Source of the DNA: Euborellia annulipes
Lineage: Eukaryota > Arthropoda > Insecta > Dermaptera > Anisolabididae
Direction of reading: 5' to 3'
DNA: 64,000 nt
Assembly (NCBI GenBank): GCA_023213315.1
Contig: JAKCPI010024950.1
Span: forward strand, 1 to 64,000
Position numbers and translations under genes: made by a program. The notes below the pieces were generated by a model that was given only the letters and a program-made list of their open reading frames with translations, had not been told where the DNA came from and ran no database searches. Below, piece after piece: positions 1 to 9,665 of this stretch (positions within the stretch are counted from its first letter, which is position 1; every line of letters starts with the position of its first letter).

Positions 1-545
1 TTACCTTCACGTCTATATATCCAATATTGAAAAATATTCTCTATCTAACATTTGTCAAAAAAAAAAAATATATATGAATAAAAAATAAAGAAAGCAAAAG
101 AAAATAGCATTATTTATTCCAACTCATTTTTTTTTTTTTTTGTTTTATCGTCCAATTTGTTGGAATACAAAAGAAAACTTAGCGATGTGACAATTTATGT
201 TACAGCTCAAAGAGTATTTTTATTCGTGAACATAAATTAAATGAATTGACATGTGCAAATATATTTGTGTACATGTATTTTCTTTTCAGAACGAAATTAA
301 TTATCTGCGTTCTTTAATCGCTCCTTAAGGGCGGTATTCTCGATTGTCTCGATTCGAATTAATTTTGCTCTGAGAGGCCAAAGAGAACTACAGAAATCTT
401 TTTAATGCAACTATCAATTTTAAAAATATAAGAAGGTTGACGATTGTGGGGGGCCTTTTGGTATTAAATAATAATTTATAAGCAGTGAAGATTATTTTAA
501 TAATAAATCGAAATTCATGAAAGCGGTGAGTTAGTCAAAAAATTT
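1..545. other. AT-rich noncoding DNA
   Basis: I see no gene here. The stretch is AT-rich with A and T homopolymers (around 60-70 and 127-140) and no long reading frame. Nothing matches the repeat families found elsewhere in the window. Confidence 0.6.
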
Positions 546-548
546 CTT

Positions 549-640
549 TAGGGCCGGTTGCTTCAGTTCATCAACTAGCAAATTTATTTGGCAAAACATC
601 GATATAGTAAACAAGAACACACCTTTGGGTTAAAAAAAAT
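549..640 (+). repeat. 5' part of a TTAGGGCC-type MITE
   Basis: The block starts TTAGGGCCGGTTGCTTC and includes ATTTGGCAAAAC and AGTAAACAAGAACACAC. It aligns with 1017-1125, so the two are diverged direct copies of one element end. The matching 3' end (AAACCGGCCCTTAA) is seen only once, at about 1229-1244. Either this copy is truncated or the whole 549-1244 interval is one element with an internal duplication. Confidence 0.5.
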
Positions 641-959
641 GAGTTTTTCACATATAATTAGCTATCTGAGATATAAGGAAAGTTTTGTGAAGTTAGCAAC
701 TTAATAAAGGTATCAATTATAAAAATTATTAAAAATTAAAATGATTTTAAATAAAAATTAAAAAATTAAAATTAATTTAAATAAATATTAAAATGAATAA
801 TTATGGATAATTAATTTTTAACAAAAATTTCTAAAAATAAGAAAGTAAAAAAGGCTTGCGTTTTTAATTTCACCTTATACCGAAGTTTGAGTTCTAGCTT
901 CTTGAACTACCTCTTGGGCTCTTATTTAATCATATGACTAGCTTATCTAACTTAAATAT

Positions 960-1016
960 AAAATTAACAAGACTGAGAGTATTTTTTATTGGTGAGGCCA
1001 AACATCCCATGGCCCT
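960..1016 (-). repeat. SINE-like tail fragment
   Basis: On the minus strand it reads GGGCCATGGGATGTTTGGCC followed by TCA and an A-rich end. The same block on the plus strand at about 55560-55612 directly follows a tRNA-like B box (GGGTTCGATTCCC). It is therefore probably the 3' piece of a tRNA-derived SINE, truncated here. Confidence 0.45.
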
Positions 1017-1244
1017 TAGGGCCGGGTAGCTTCGAGTTCTACCCATCAACTCGCAACCGCCTTTCCGGCTATTTGGCAAAACCTACCAAATAGTAAACAA
1101 GAACACACGTTTGGGTTAAAAAAATGAGACTTTCAACATTGTTAAATAACTACTATTTCATATATGGGGTAAGAGAAAATTAAAAAGAAGACTTATCCAA
1201 GGGATAGCTAGTTAATTAGAAAAGAAGAAACCGGCCCTTAAAGT
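1016..1244 (+). mobile_element. Short TIR element (MITE), TTAA-flanked type
   Basis: The left end TTAGGGCCGGGTAGCTTC and the right end GAAACCGGCCCTTAA are imperfect terminal inverted repeats. The element is about 229 bp with no coding capacity. TTA(A) at both ends would fit a TTAA target duplication, as made by piggyBac or Kolobok transposases, but the left copy is degenerate. The superfamily is inferred only. Confidence 0.45.
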
Positions 1245-2300
1245 GCTTTGTTATCCTGATTGAGGATCATTTCCTCAAAATAGATAAGGATAATGGATAT
1301 ATCTTAATATAAGTTAGCCCGAGTGTTTTTGGAATTTCAGAAATCATATCTCTACTTTAAAAAGATCAAAATATCTTTTACAGAAAGGCCTTTGTCATTT
1401 TTTTCTTTTTTATGTAATAGAGGGAAGACCACGTCCATCGAATTTCGCGAAATGCTGATACAAAACATAAAAATGTTTGCCCTTTTTCGGACATTTCAAA
1501 GAGATTATGAGAAAAGTAATTAAGTGTGGCAAATAATTTCATGTTAATAATAAAAAAAAATTTGATCATTTGATCAAATTACGAAAGAAAAATTTTAAAA
1601 AATATGTGACACAGTTAATGTGAGAAAATAGATAAGAAAAAAAAAAAATAAATAAATAAAATAAAGTTAAAAAAAAAAACCCATCGAGCATTTTCAAACA
1701 AAAATTTAAAGAAATTAAAAAAAAAAAAAGTAAACTTTACCATTTTTCGCTTCTGGACACCCGCACATATAACAAAAATAAAATGTCGTTAGTCTTAGTT
1801 TAAAATGAACAGAATTAGGTGGGGATTCAATTAAAATAGTTGGCGCAGGTGGGAAAAAATTTGTTCGGAGGAAAAAAAAAAGAGGAAAAATCACTTTTAA
1901 ATTGTTTACATTTTGATAAGCGTGATGAGAGAAATGTTTTTTTTTTTTTTTTTTTTTTTAATTAATTCAAATTACAGGCAATGAATTTATATAAATGGAA
2001 ATTTTTTTGTGTTTTTTTTTTGATGCTATGCAGGAAGCTTAATTTATTTACATGGAAGGGGGAGGGGGGGGGGACAAAATAAAACAGAAGATTGAGAGAG
2101 ATGAAATTGATTTGAGGAGTTTTGCAAAAGAAGATTAAATTAAATAAAAAATTGTTTAAGAAATTAAAGCTAAATTTCAGATGCTTTTTAATGGCGGTAT
2201 TAAATTTAAAAAATAACCAATCAATATCAAGAAAAAAAAGAAAAAAAATATATAAATGTCTACTCTCCCTCACCAACCATCACCACGTCAAAATAATATA
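1245..2300. other. AT-rich noncoding DNA
   Basis: No supported gene. Poly-A/T runs are frequent (1540-1720, 1938-1960). The short reading frames here are lysine, phenylalanine or isoleucine runs expected from AT-rich DNA and show no domain. Confidence 0.6.
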
Positions 2301-2307
2301 TTCTATA

Positions 2308-3085
2308 CAGGGTGTTTTTGAAATAGGCTGTCAAACTTCTGGAGTGGTTTTCTTATATTAAAATAAAGAAAAGAAAAAATTCCTTGTAATAGCATAGGTT
2401 CAAAAATGCTTCATTTTCCCGCTAGCCGCCATTTTGTTGTTTTTTGTTTTTCATTAAATTTTTTTTTTATCTCCAGAATTATTTGTTTTTAATTGTTTGA
2501 ATTGTTTGTTTGTTTGTTTAATGGTGAAATTTGGCATGGTACTTCTTGAGATAAAGGACTAGTTTAAGAAATTTAAAATAGCGCCAATACAAAAATTTCA
2601 AATGGGCGCCATTTTAAAAAATATCATAAGATAAGGTTGAGTATTTTTTTAACACTTGTCCTTTACCTCAGTAAGTACCATGCCAAATTTAACCATAATT
2701 AGTCAAACCACTCTGGAGATAAAAAAAATTTGGTAGTGAAAAAAAAAAAAAAAATGGTGGCTAGCGGGAAAACGAAATATTTTGGAATCTATGCTGAGCT
2801 TTTTTTCTTTGTTTGAATGCCAGTGGTAAAGCCCCCAGTCGCCGGGGGCTACTCCCCCTGGACTCCCTTACTGGCCGAGCAAATACATCAAATTTACTCT
2901 TGCTGTTGGAAATTTTCAAATTTCTCTCTCTGACTTGAATTTTAAATTTCCCGCACTTCCTGTAACTCTAGTAAATCAGAGTCCTGATCGGCACAGACGG
3001 AAGCTAGCCGCTAGCGCTTTAAATATAGTAATGATGTTAAGAAAACCATTCCAGAAGTTTTGTAGTCTATTTCAGAAACGCCCTG
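2308..3085. mobile_element. TIR/foldback element, TA target duplication
   Basis: Left end CAGGGTGTTTTTGAAATA and right end TATTTCAGAAACGCCCTG are terminal inverted repeats flanked by TA on each side. A second inverted pair lies inside. TCCCGCTAGCCGCCATTTTG near 2420 pairs with AATGGTGGCTAGCGGGAAAA near 2753, and ATTTGGCATGGTACTT near 2529 pairs with AAGTACCATGCCAAAT near 2672. Most of the element could therefore fold into one long hairpin. It is about 778 bp and has no transposase frame. A GC-rich Helitron-like tail interrupts its right half. Confidence 0.65.
2818..2880 (-). repeat. Helitron-like 3' tail fragment
   Basis: On the minus strand GGAGTCCAGGGGGAGTAGCC leads into a GC hairpin (GCCCCCGGCGACTGGGGGC) and then TTTACCACTGG. 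The order of GC-rich stem, short spacer and a CTRR-like end is that of Helitron 3' termini. It resembles the better example at 8905-8968. No 5' end is seen. Confidence 0.35.
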
Positions 3086-3800
3086 TATTTGTAAAATTTC
3101 AAATTAAAATAAACTCCAAAAAAATCGTATAAATTAATTATCCTGTAAGATCGTGTTTTTGTCTTTCATCCTGCCAAAAGTTATTTAATAAACATGACCT
3201 TTATAATTGATTTTATTTTGATGGGAGAGTTAATTGGGAAATGAAATTTTGTGGTCATTTCAAATAGGAATTCATCTCAGTGAGAAAACAACTGACAAAA
3301 GGCCGAAGGCTATTAAAGGTGTTAACATGATTATCATCTTAATAGAATTAATTCCCTAAGGGCTTTAAATTTCAGAAATAATAATTAAACATAATCAGAA
3401 AACTAAAATAATATTTTTATCTTAAAAAAGAAAGAAAAAAATATTACTTTTTTAGCCTTTCCGTTCTCATTTTAGAAGAGATTAAATTTCAACAAATCTC
3501 GTTAAAAAAAAAAGTTCACCGATATATTTATAATCTATATGAATGTTTGTGCGTGTAGAATTTTTATGAGTGCTCCAACTTTAGAACTGTTGTTATCTAT
3601 AATGATGAAAAATCATCCTGAATGAAAAACAGAGAGGGAAAATCAACTGCTACTTTTTTTTCGTTTCTCGACTAATCAATGAACTTGGCCAATTTATCTT
3701 AATGAGAAAAATTTTTTGAACGATTAAAATTTTTATACAATACTTGTATGCTCTAACTTTTACTTTTAACGATACATAATATTTTTAGAAACGATATATT
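3086..3800. other. AT-rich noncoding DNA
   Basis: I see no gene or recognised repeat in this interval. No open frame longer than 60 codons begins here. Confidence 0.55.
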
Positions 3801-3802
3801 AG

Positions 3803-3883
3803 GCACATTTATTTATATCATTTGGTATCTAAATGATTTAAATAAATTAATCGGATTACCTGGGATTTAAACCCGCAAAATAA
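3803..3883 (-). repeat. tRNA-SINE fragment (family S1)
   Basis: It contains CATTTGGTATCTAAATG, TAAATAAATTAATCGGATT and CCTGGGATTTAAACCCGC. These match in order the body and degenerate B-box region of the SINE copies at 11130-11196 and 36920-36980. Both ends are missing. Confidence 0.5.
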
Positions 3884-3924
3884 AAAATAATATTATCAAT
3901 GAAGTCAGTGCCGCCCCCCCCTCC

Positions 3925-4150
3925 CCCATGGTCGAGAGGTTAAAATTGTTGACAAATGTCAACAATGATAGTATGGAAGCCAAGGGGCACGGGTTCGGAC
4001 CAAGGCGGTCTAATGAATTAATTTAAATCACTTTGATACGAAATGATATAAATAAATGTGGCTGGGTGTCTGGACCCATTAATATATATAAATAATGTGT
4101 TGTTAAAAGTCTACATAACCTAAGATACCGAAAAGACTTAAAAAAAGTCA
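3925..4150 (+). mobile_element. tRNA-derived SINE (diverged)
   Basis: A tRNA-like head is visible: an A-box-like CATGGTCGAGAGGTTAAA near 3927 and a B box GGGTTCGGACC near 3989. The 3' end AACCTAAGATACCGAAAAGAC plus an A run (about 4118-4146) matches the shared tail of the other SINEs in this window. A small palindrome (TTGACAAATGTCAA) sits between the boxes. It is a retroposed Pol III transcript, not a functional tRNA. Confidence 0.55.
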
Positions 4151-4585
4151 GTAGCTGTTTATTTATACAACAGGAAAAATATAAAGCCCCCGATACGGGA
4201 AAATGTTATAATCTCATCATCATTCCTTCAAAATTGTTTAGGTCTTGGAGTTGGTCATATGGGCATAATATATGCATATTTGGACCATGCTATGCATAAA
4301 GGAACCAATCGCCATTATGATCGAAATTGAGATTAGACCGTCATATTGTAGGGATCTACCTCTTTATTTAAATCACAACATTATTACTATATACACTTTT
4401 TTTGTATAAAACAAGAAAAAAATGTCATTGCCATTGGTTTTGTTTACAATTGTGCAAATGAAATGCCCCTTATCATCAGATTTAGTTTAATGGCGCTTGG
4501 TTCCTTCGTGCATAACATCGTCCATTTATGTATTTAATGTACCGGTAGATATGACAAACTCCGTGAACTAAACAATTTTGAACAT
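4151..4585. other. Noncoding DNA
   Basis: I see no gene. A 60-codon minus-strand frame at 4482-4664 shows no family features. Confidence 0.5.
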
Positions 4586-4620
4586 CTGATGATGGGGTAA
4601 TAAAATTTTCCCGAAACGTC
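4586..4620 (+). other. CTGAWGAT-stem-GAAA motif, copy 1
   Basis: CTGATGAT is followed by GGGG, a loop, CCC and GAAACGTC. This is one of about eight copies of a hairpin motif in the window. It resembles a hammerhead ribozyme core but has an extra U between CUGAUGA and the stem. No cleavage-site strand was found. Confidence 0.4.
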
Positions 4621-4745
4621 TCGTATTTTGTGAAAATGCGGAGGTTTTTATATTTTGGCTGCATCTGCTTCTTTTATCATTAATTAGTTTCTTAATTAAC
4701 GCGGATATCTGACGAACAAGATTAAAATATTTTGACCAAAGAATT

Positions 4746-4970
4746 TAATTTAAAATTAAATATACCAATTAAACACTAGGTCATTTGTTTCAAAGGTTTT
4801 ATTAATTATAAAATTAACACTTGATATGTAATTCGACAATTTCTTGTCATCGTCAGAAGTGATTATATTCTAATGATGACAAGAAATTGTCAAGTATAAA
4901 TTTTATAATTAATAAAACAAATAACCTAGTGTTTAATTTAATTTGTATATTTAATTTTTAATTTACAAAA
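4746..4970. repeat. Foldback (inverted repeat)
   Basis: The arms at about 4746-4855 and 4873-4970 are imperfect reverse complements. AATTAAACACTAGGTCATTT pairs with AAATAACCTAGTGTTTAATT, and GACAATTTCTTGTCATC pairs with GATGACAAGAAATTGTC. The spacer is under 20 bp. No reading frame is present. It could be a foldback MITE; a target duplication is not clear. Confidence 0.6.
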
Positions 4971-6458
4971 TGTTTCAACGACGACCTACGATCGAAAGTT
5001 TATATTAATCATTTAGTTAAGTTATGTTACTGGAAAATAGGCAACCCAAAAGGCAGAAATGATTTTTTGATTAATTGCTCCAGAGCCCTTCTAGAACTGA
5101 CTATATGTGATGAATTCTAACAAGATTTAAGAACACATGGGAGTGTGGAACTCATAAGTCGACAAATTTATTAACAATTTGGTTGCCTAACTTTTGTTAG
5201 AAGATTTGGCAAAAATGTGTGAAAAAATTTAATTGGCAAATTTAAAAGGGGCCCGTTCACAAATCTTACTCCTATGCAGAATGTTTTAATTATTTTCTCA
5301 CCAAGGAGAGAGAATTTTTTTTTTTAATAACTTACACGATCTTTTACAGAAAATTTTTCCATTTCTAGCAAGAGATTTAAAAAGAGAAAGAGTTGGGCTC
5401 TGAATGTTTTATCTTCTTTATTTTTTTTTTTTTTTGTGACCCAAGAATTTCAAGAGTATAAAAGGGAGAGAGAAATATTTCCCCTGGAGACTTAAGCAAA
5501 GCTTAGTCCTTTTCTAAATAAAAACTAATCCGATGTGTTTTGAATATCAATGCTAACCCTCGTCGTTCCCCCCTCTTTTGCCCTTTTTCTATTTGCATCT
5601 GAATCAATTTCTTAGATATTTTATTTATTATTACAATATTGAATGCTGGTTCGACTGACGCATGGCTCTTGCATTAATAATTCAGAATGAATAACGGGAA
5701 TCAAGATGTCGACACCAGCCGTAAAAATGGAAGTCAGTTTGTATTTAAATGGAAATTTTTTTTTGGCTGATGTTTTTTGTTTTTTAAATATTTAATGCTG
5801 CTGTATCAAATTAACTTTTTTATCACCGTATTTATTGTTAAAATATGTTAAATAGCAAATTTATAAAAGAGTTGTAATATGGAAGAGTGTTTTAATTTGT
5901 TTTAACAAATCGAGTGCGTTCGAATAAAAATTCCTAAGATATATCGAAGTTTTTAAAAAACTAATTATTATGTTATGATATGTTTTTAATGAGTTGAGAA
6001 AAATCTAAAAATTACAAAGTATTCTATTTAAAAGTGTGTCAAAGTGTTAAAATCCGAATAAATAAAAATTATGATAAACCAAAATTAGCTAGGTGAAAAT
6101 TTAAATTAGCCTAAAATAAAATTTAATATAGACGCTATAGAAAGTAGAAAATATATTGATTGGTTGAAGGTAAATTAATATAGGAAGATTTTATTTCTTT
6201 AATAAAATGTTAAGAAATCTAGTGTTTTCTCCCTAGTTTATACTATCACAACTTGAATTTTTAAAAAATTTTGAAAAACAGAAAAAAAAATAAAATAATT
6301 TATGCTCGTTAAAATTTGTACAATTAAAATTCAAGTCGTGATGGTGGACTATAAAAATTAAAAACTAGGAGAAAAAAACGTAATATTAAAGAAAATTAAA
6401 TTTATTTGAATACATTTCATCTGATTAGAAATATATAGACTATTTTTTTTTATAAAGG
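4971..6458. other. AT-rich noncoding DNA
   Basis: No gene is supported. About 5640-5720 is less AT-biased than its surroundings (GACTGACGCATGGCTCTTGC, then TAAT/ATTA words) and might be a conserved element, but that needs a cross-species comparison. The rest is low-complexity AT DNA. Confidence 0.5.
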
Positions 6459-6480
6459 TACCCAGACAGCCTGGAATCTT

Positions 6481-6780
6481 GCATTAATATTGCAGGAATC
6501 TTACATTGCAATATTTAACCTTGCAGGGAATATTGCATGAACAATGCAGCAACATTGTTGCAATATTCCTATGTCCGCCTCTTTGTAACTTGCAGGAATA
6601 TTGTGGCAATACTGAATGGAATATTGTGGCAATATTACAAAAATATTGCAAGTATTGCAGCAATATTAACGCGGATATTGTGAGTATTGCAGCAATATTT
6701 CGCGGATATTGTGAGTATTGCAGCAATATTACGGGAATATTCCGGCAATATTGCATGGAATATTGTGGCAATATTACAGG
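6481..6780. repeat. Subterminal ATTGC/AATATT array (left)
   Basis: Roughly 300 bp is built from variants of GGAATATTGTGGCAATATT and GAGTATTGCAGCAATATT. The AATATT core is palindromic, so both strands read alike. The long minus-strand frame here, rich in Y, N and I, is a by-product of the repeats. It is not a CRISPR: units are degenerate with no regular unique spacers. Confidence 0.7.
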
Positions 6781-7012
6781 GTAAAAAAAAACTTGTTCAT
6801 AGAGGGATTTGAACACGAGTTTTTTGCATTTCCAATATTTCCAATGTCTTGATTCCAATATTCGACTCCTTTACTGCCTCGGACGTTTTGCTATATGAAA
6901 TTTCAACACTTTTTAAGCTACTTAATTCGTATGTAGTACTATTAAATTTTTTTTTAAACAAAAAGTCACTTATAAATTGTAAAAAATTATAATTTATAAT
7001 ATTTAAAATTAA

Positions 7013-7145
7013 TTTTTTTTTTTTTTAATTTTAATTTTTTTTTCTTTTTCGGCATCTAAGGTGATTTAGACACCATCCCTATTTATTTCAAATTATTTGC
7101 AGTCAATTCAAATGAAATAAATTTTTCTCGCTGGGGACGGAAAGT
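7013..7145 (-). repeat. SINE fragment (family S2)
   Basis: T runs (minus-strand A tail) precede CTTTTTCGGCATCTAAGGTG, then AGACACCATCCCTATTTA and TTTTTCTCGCTGGGGACGG. The same order occurs in the better copy at 42351-42528. The tRNA-like head is lost beyond about 7145. Confidence 0.6.
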
Positions 7146-7375
7146 GACCCTAGGCCACTAGCGTAACATTTTTTAGCTGGGCCTCCCCGCAAACCTTTAT
7201 TTCGGGCCCCATTATTAGACCTTACAAAAAATATTTTTAAAATACCGTATATCCCTGAACCCTGAGGACCCGGGCCCTTTCAAAGACAAATTTTAATTAA
7301 ATTTTTCCATTTTTACCAGAGCACTGAGGGCCCCAGGCCCTTTCAAAGACAAATTTTCCAATTTTTTTCTTTATA
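7145..7375. repeat. Short tandem direct repeat with GGGCCC cores
   Basis: Two units (about 7251-7310 and 7321-7370) share CTGAGG, GGCCCTTTCAAAG and ACAAATTTT. The preceding CACTAGCGTAAC resembles the outer end of the hAT-like MITE at 27535 (CAGTAGCGTAAC), so this may be a broken MITE end. No second end was found. Confidence 0.35.
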
Positions 7376-8500
7376 TAGGGATCGTGCGTGAAACATAGAG
7401 GCAGCACTATAGCCTAAGTAAGCGCTGTCTAGTGTTCTTTTGACAAACTTTGCGGAATGTAAACATTCATTGCAAACAACATAAAATATTTAAAAAAATG
7501 AAAAAAATAATAAAATACTGATTTCAACTAGTTGTCAGTAATATTATACGCGGCCACAATGATGAAAAAGAGAAAAAAAATATTCAACTCAAATCATGTC
7601 TATGCGGTAGTTGAAAAAACAAATTCTTTTGAAAGTGTCATAAGCGTCAAAGTCACATTTAAATCCAAATCATTCGTTTTATATTCAAGTTCTCATCAAT
7701 ATGAGGAAATAATGAATTTGGAACTTTAGATAAAATTTTAAAGTTCTTAATTCGTTGATTAACCCGTTCAATATGTATCCTTACAGAAGGTTATGTTACA
7801 TCTACTTCTTCTGGGGTGAATAGGTCTTTGTGACCAAAAAGAGGATTTATTAGTACTTATTAGTTTATTATTTATTAGTACTAGCAGCTTTTAGTAATTC
7901 ACGAATTTTTAATAGCCGGATACCTCACAAGGATTGTATATTTTTTAAAAATATTTTTGCTTCCAGGAAAAATCGAGGGAATATAAGACGGATGTTCCGA
8001 TTTTTCGTTGTTTATAAAATGAGTATTACTACAAATTCTCGAATTTTGATTTGGATTTTCTCTGAAATCGAAAAAAGTTTTAAGGTTAAGCTTTTATTAT
8101 GAAATAAATGTCATAAATATTAAAAACCTGGTTAACAAAATGAGTTATTTACATGCGTCGAGTTTAATCTCAAAATTCATTTTAATTATATAATATATTT
8201 TTAATTAATTTTGGACTTAGTCATAATTTTTTACTGTTTTTATCCACTGTTTACGTTTTGCTATTTTCATGTGGCTATCTGGAAATTTATAAAATTTCAC
8301 TTTCACATCCATTCCAGGTTTCTGAAGTGATGTATTATTACAGCCACGGATACAGCAATTTTTTCTTAAAGTCGACAAACTTCAAATAATCTCAATATAT
8401 TTAATTAATAATTATTCAAAAATAAATCACATGTTAAATATTTAACAAATCCCCCGACTAATTAAGATGATTGCCACTAGTTGGCGCAAAGGTCTAGACG
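7376..8500. other. Noncoding interior of the 6461-9417 element
   Basis: A 65-codon frame at 7532-7729 has no recognisable motif and is followed only by AT-rich DNA. I cannot assign a function and think it is probably chance. Confidence 0.45.
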
Positions 8501-8504
8501 CACG

Positions 8505-8968
8505 GTCCCTATATATAATTCTTCTGTACGTGTGTATGTGACTGAACTCCTCCTAAACGACTGAACCAATTATGATGAAATTTTCTGTGTATATTTGTGA
8601 GAGTCCCGGATAGGTTTTGTTTCACAAATAACAATAAGTTAATGAGTAATTAACCGTTAAAATAAGAAAAAAATAAAAATTAGGAGAAATAGTTGCCATG
8701 GTAACAAAATATAAATATTTTCCTATGTTTACGATTTTTTATTTATTTACATTTTGAATTCTAAAATATCGGCGTAAATTTTTTGTCTGTGTACCGGGAG
8801 AGTCCCGGAAAGGATATGATTCACAAAAAAATCTGGAGTTCATGAATAATTAACCGTTAAAATAATCTCTATATATAAAAATGAAAAGGGAAGGCGAGCA
8901 AGGGGGTCCAGGGGCGCAGCCCCCTGGCTAGGCGGAAAGCCCCGCCGAAGGCGGGGCTTTGCGTCTAG
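8505..8968 (+). mobile_element. Non-autonomous Helitron-like element
   Basis: The 5' side reads TCCCTATATATAATTCTTCT and continues with GAACTCCTCCTAAACGACTG and ATTATGATGAAATTTTC, a pattern common at Helitron 5' ends. The 3' side has a GC hairpin (GCCCCGCCGAAGGCGGGGC) then TTTGCGTCTAG and T, fitting CTRR termination with A/T insertion. A second Helitron-style start, A then TCTCTATATATAAAA, lies at 8866, so the element may instead be only 103 bp. Two direct repeats containing GAGAGTCCCGGA and TAATTAACCGTTAAAATAA (8603-8665, 8799-8865) bracket a family A fragment. Confidence 0.6.
8681..8787 (+). repeat. Family A fragment inside the Helitron
   Basis: TAGGAGAAATAGTTGCCATG, then GTAACAAAATATAAATATTT and AATTCTAAAATATCGGCG, match the segment of family A just upstream of its terminal hairpin (compare 17329-17430). 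Neither the terminal hairpin nor the 5' half is present. Confidence 0.6.
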
Positions 8969-9244
8969 TTTATTCGAAAATAACAAGAAATACTCACTTG
9001 CTTTAAACAGAGACACAATAAATATTAATATTTAAATTGAAATATTAAATGAAATTAATACAGGCCTACCAGTATATTAAATAAATATCAAATGTCAAGA
9101 CGTCTATAAAATGGCGGACGTGACTATTTGCTTGTGCATTATTAAAATTCAATCGAGCATCAAGCGGCTTGCACAATTAAAATGTTTGCGCCAAATTCTC
9201 CTACAAACGCTACCGTTTGATTGTACAAAAAAGATTGATCATGC

Positions 9245-9405
9245 ATGCAATATTCATACTTCAATGTTGCCACAGCAATATTGCTGCAATATTTCTGCAA
9301 TGTCCTCACTTCAATATTGCGCAGCGAAATTACAGCAATGTTGCTCCAATATTGTCAATATTGTGCAAGGTTGGCAAAATTGCTGCAATATTATTGCAAT
9401 ATTCC
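9245..9405. repeat. Subterminal ATTGC/AATATT array (right)
   Basis: It is made of the same degenerate words as the left array (GCAATATTGCTGCAATATT, CCAATATTGTCAATATTG) and ends in the inverted-repeat terminus at 9401-9417. The three overlapping plus-strand frames here translate the same repeats in different phases. Confidence 0.7.
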
Positions 9406-9550
9406 AGGCTGTCTGGGTATGTATGAATTTCTTCATTTGTTTCATAATAAATAATTAAAGTTTTTATTAAAAGTGAAACTTTTATTTGATGGACTCAAAT
9501 TTTTTTCTCTCTTCTATCAGCATGTCGCGTTACAAGCCGTGACGACAAAG

Positions 9551-9652
9551 ACCGTGACGCTACAAGCCATGACGTCACAAGCCGTGACGACAAAAATTGG
9601 AAAGTTTTTTTTGTCGTCACGGCTTGTGACGTCATGGCTTGTAGCGTCACGG
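9551..9652. repeat. Near-perfect palindrome with TGACGTCA
   Basis: Arms at about 9551-9592 and 9610-9652 pair almost perfectly around a short T-rich loop. Each arm holds CATGACGTCACAAGCCGTGA or its complement, so it carries a CRE-type TGACGTCA octamer. Degenerate ACAAGCCGTGACG units continue upstream to about 9520. It lies immediately before the LINE. It may be a small foldback or a cruciform-prone satellite remnant. Confidence 0.75.
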
Positions 9653-9665
9653 TCACAAAATAATT

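Larger units (their letters stand above)
6461..9417. mobile_element. Large TIR element with subterminal ATTGC arrays
   Basis: The left end CCCAGACAGCCTGGAAT and the right end ATTCCAGGCTGTCTGGG are perfect inverted repeats, each flanked by TA. Just inside each end lies an array of degenerate GCAATATTGC words, at 6481-6780 and 9245-9405. Short TIRs with dense subterminal repeats recall DNA transposons whose transposase binds many subterminal sites. The interior has no transposase; it holds a SINE fragment, a short direct repeat and a Helitron. A pair of unrelated partial copies is the alternative. The superfamily is not assigned. Confidence 0.55.

Noticed and set aside
4586..4620. Canonical hammerhead ribozyme
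   Set aside because: An extra U lies between CUGAUGA and helix II in all copies and no matching cleavage strand was found; reported only as a related motif.
6484..6858. 124-codon minus-strand frame rich in Q, Y, N and I
   Set aside because: It translates the ATTGC/AATATT array; the repeats give periodic amino acids in every phase.
6481..9405. CRISPR-like array
   Set aside because: Units are degenerate and palindromic without regular unique spacers, and the genome is eukaryotic.
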